Shown here one piece after another: positions 5,431 through 5,526 of a DNA stretch of 5,526 nucleotides. Positions within the stretch are counted from its first letter, which is position 1, and the number at the start of each line of letters is the position of its first letter. A model generated the notes under the pieces. It searched no databases. It saw only the letters and a list, made by a program, of their open reading frames with translations, and had not been told where the DNA came from. This DNA is from Prevotellaceae bacterium (GTDB lineage: Bacteria; Bacteroidota; Bacteroidia; Bacteroidales; Paludibacteraceae): contig JAITNR010000073.1 of the NCBI GenBank assembly GCA_031290375.1, positions 1 through 5,526 of the forward strand, given 5' to 3'. A program made the position numbers and the translations under genes.

Positions 5431-5526
5431 GTGAAAACAAGAGAAAAATTTACAGGAGTGAATTCAATAGAATTTTATAAACGCTTTCAAAGCGATGAGG
5501 ATTGCTACAAATATATTGCCGACATA
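5431..5526 (+). CDS. IS1595-family (ISXO2-like) transposase, N-terminal part
   Basis: Thirty-two codons are open to the window edge: VKTREKFTGVNSIEFYKRF followed by QSDEDCYKYIADI. This matches the N-terminal region that precedes the zinc ribbon in ISXO2-like transposases of Bacteroidetes (a KTREKF-type start, a xxFYKRF motif, then D-CxxYIADIKW). The zinc ribbon and the DDE-type catalytic domain would follow beyond the window. GTG at 5431 is chosen because the conserved N-terminus begins there and no in-frame ATG lies upstream. A second GTG at 5458, with GGAG immediately before it, is an alternative but would remove conserved residues. No lesions are visible in this part, so the copy may be intact. 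Confidence 0.8.
   Translation, partial: MKTREKFTGVNSIEFYKRFQSDEDCYKYIADI

Larger units (their letters stand above)
5382..5526 (+). mobile_element. Left end of an IS1595-family insertion sequence (runs off the window)
   Basis: The element is inferred from its transposase start and from the abrupt end of SUMF1 homology. Its outer boundary lies somewhere in 5373-5400; I could not fix it because the other terminal repeat and the target duplication are outside the window. It carries its own promoter and transposase start. It is a different subgroup from the dead element at 335-1122. Confidence 0.65.

Overview
This window looks like chromosomal DNA from a Bacteroidetes bacterium, probably of the order Bacteroidales. 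Three promoters carry the TAnnTTTG -7 box typical of this phylum (at 1263-1270, at 4910-4917 on the minus strand, and at 5419-5426). In two of them a TTTG sits 19-20 nt upstream. Shine-Dalgarno sequences are weak or absent. There is a Bacteroidetes-type surface lipoprotein of unknown function, a SUMF1-type gene fragment and two different IS1595/ISXO2-family transposases. The DNA is AT-rich and the standard code reads through all intact genes.

Left part (1 to about 1240) is decayed accessory DNA. On the minus strand, the C-terminal tail of an ABC-2 type transporter permease (23-334) is joined in frame to the interior of a dead IS1595/ISXO2-type transposase (335-1098). The transposase can be read through only by bridging three indels and three stop codons. 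It also seems to lack both ends of its protein. A palindromic repeat (1096-1122) lies at its 5' edge, and a long hairpin with two further near-palindromic 13-mers lies in the permease tail (15-99).

Central part (1240-4941) is intact housekeeping DNA. A clear promoter drives nadC (NAD synthesis) and, 18 nt downstream, nfo (endonuclease IV, base-excision repair); together they look like a two-gene operon. A 626-residue lipoprotein with an N-terminal SbsA-type Ig-like domain is encoded convergently on the minus strand from its own promoter. Its last 26 bases overlap the last 26 bases of nfo.

Right part (4942-5526) returns to accessory DNA. It holds a long hairpin built from 9-bp units (5053-5093), then the 3' end of a SUMF1/formylglycine-generating-enzyme-like gene on the minus strand (5118 to about 5380). 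That gene is cut off by the left end of a second IS1595-family element, whose transposase starts at about 5431 and runs off the window.

I found no convincing sign of a new multi-gene system. The most notable features are the two transposon-gene junctions, the structured repeats beside them and the tail-to-tail overlap of nfo with the lipoprotein gene.
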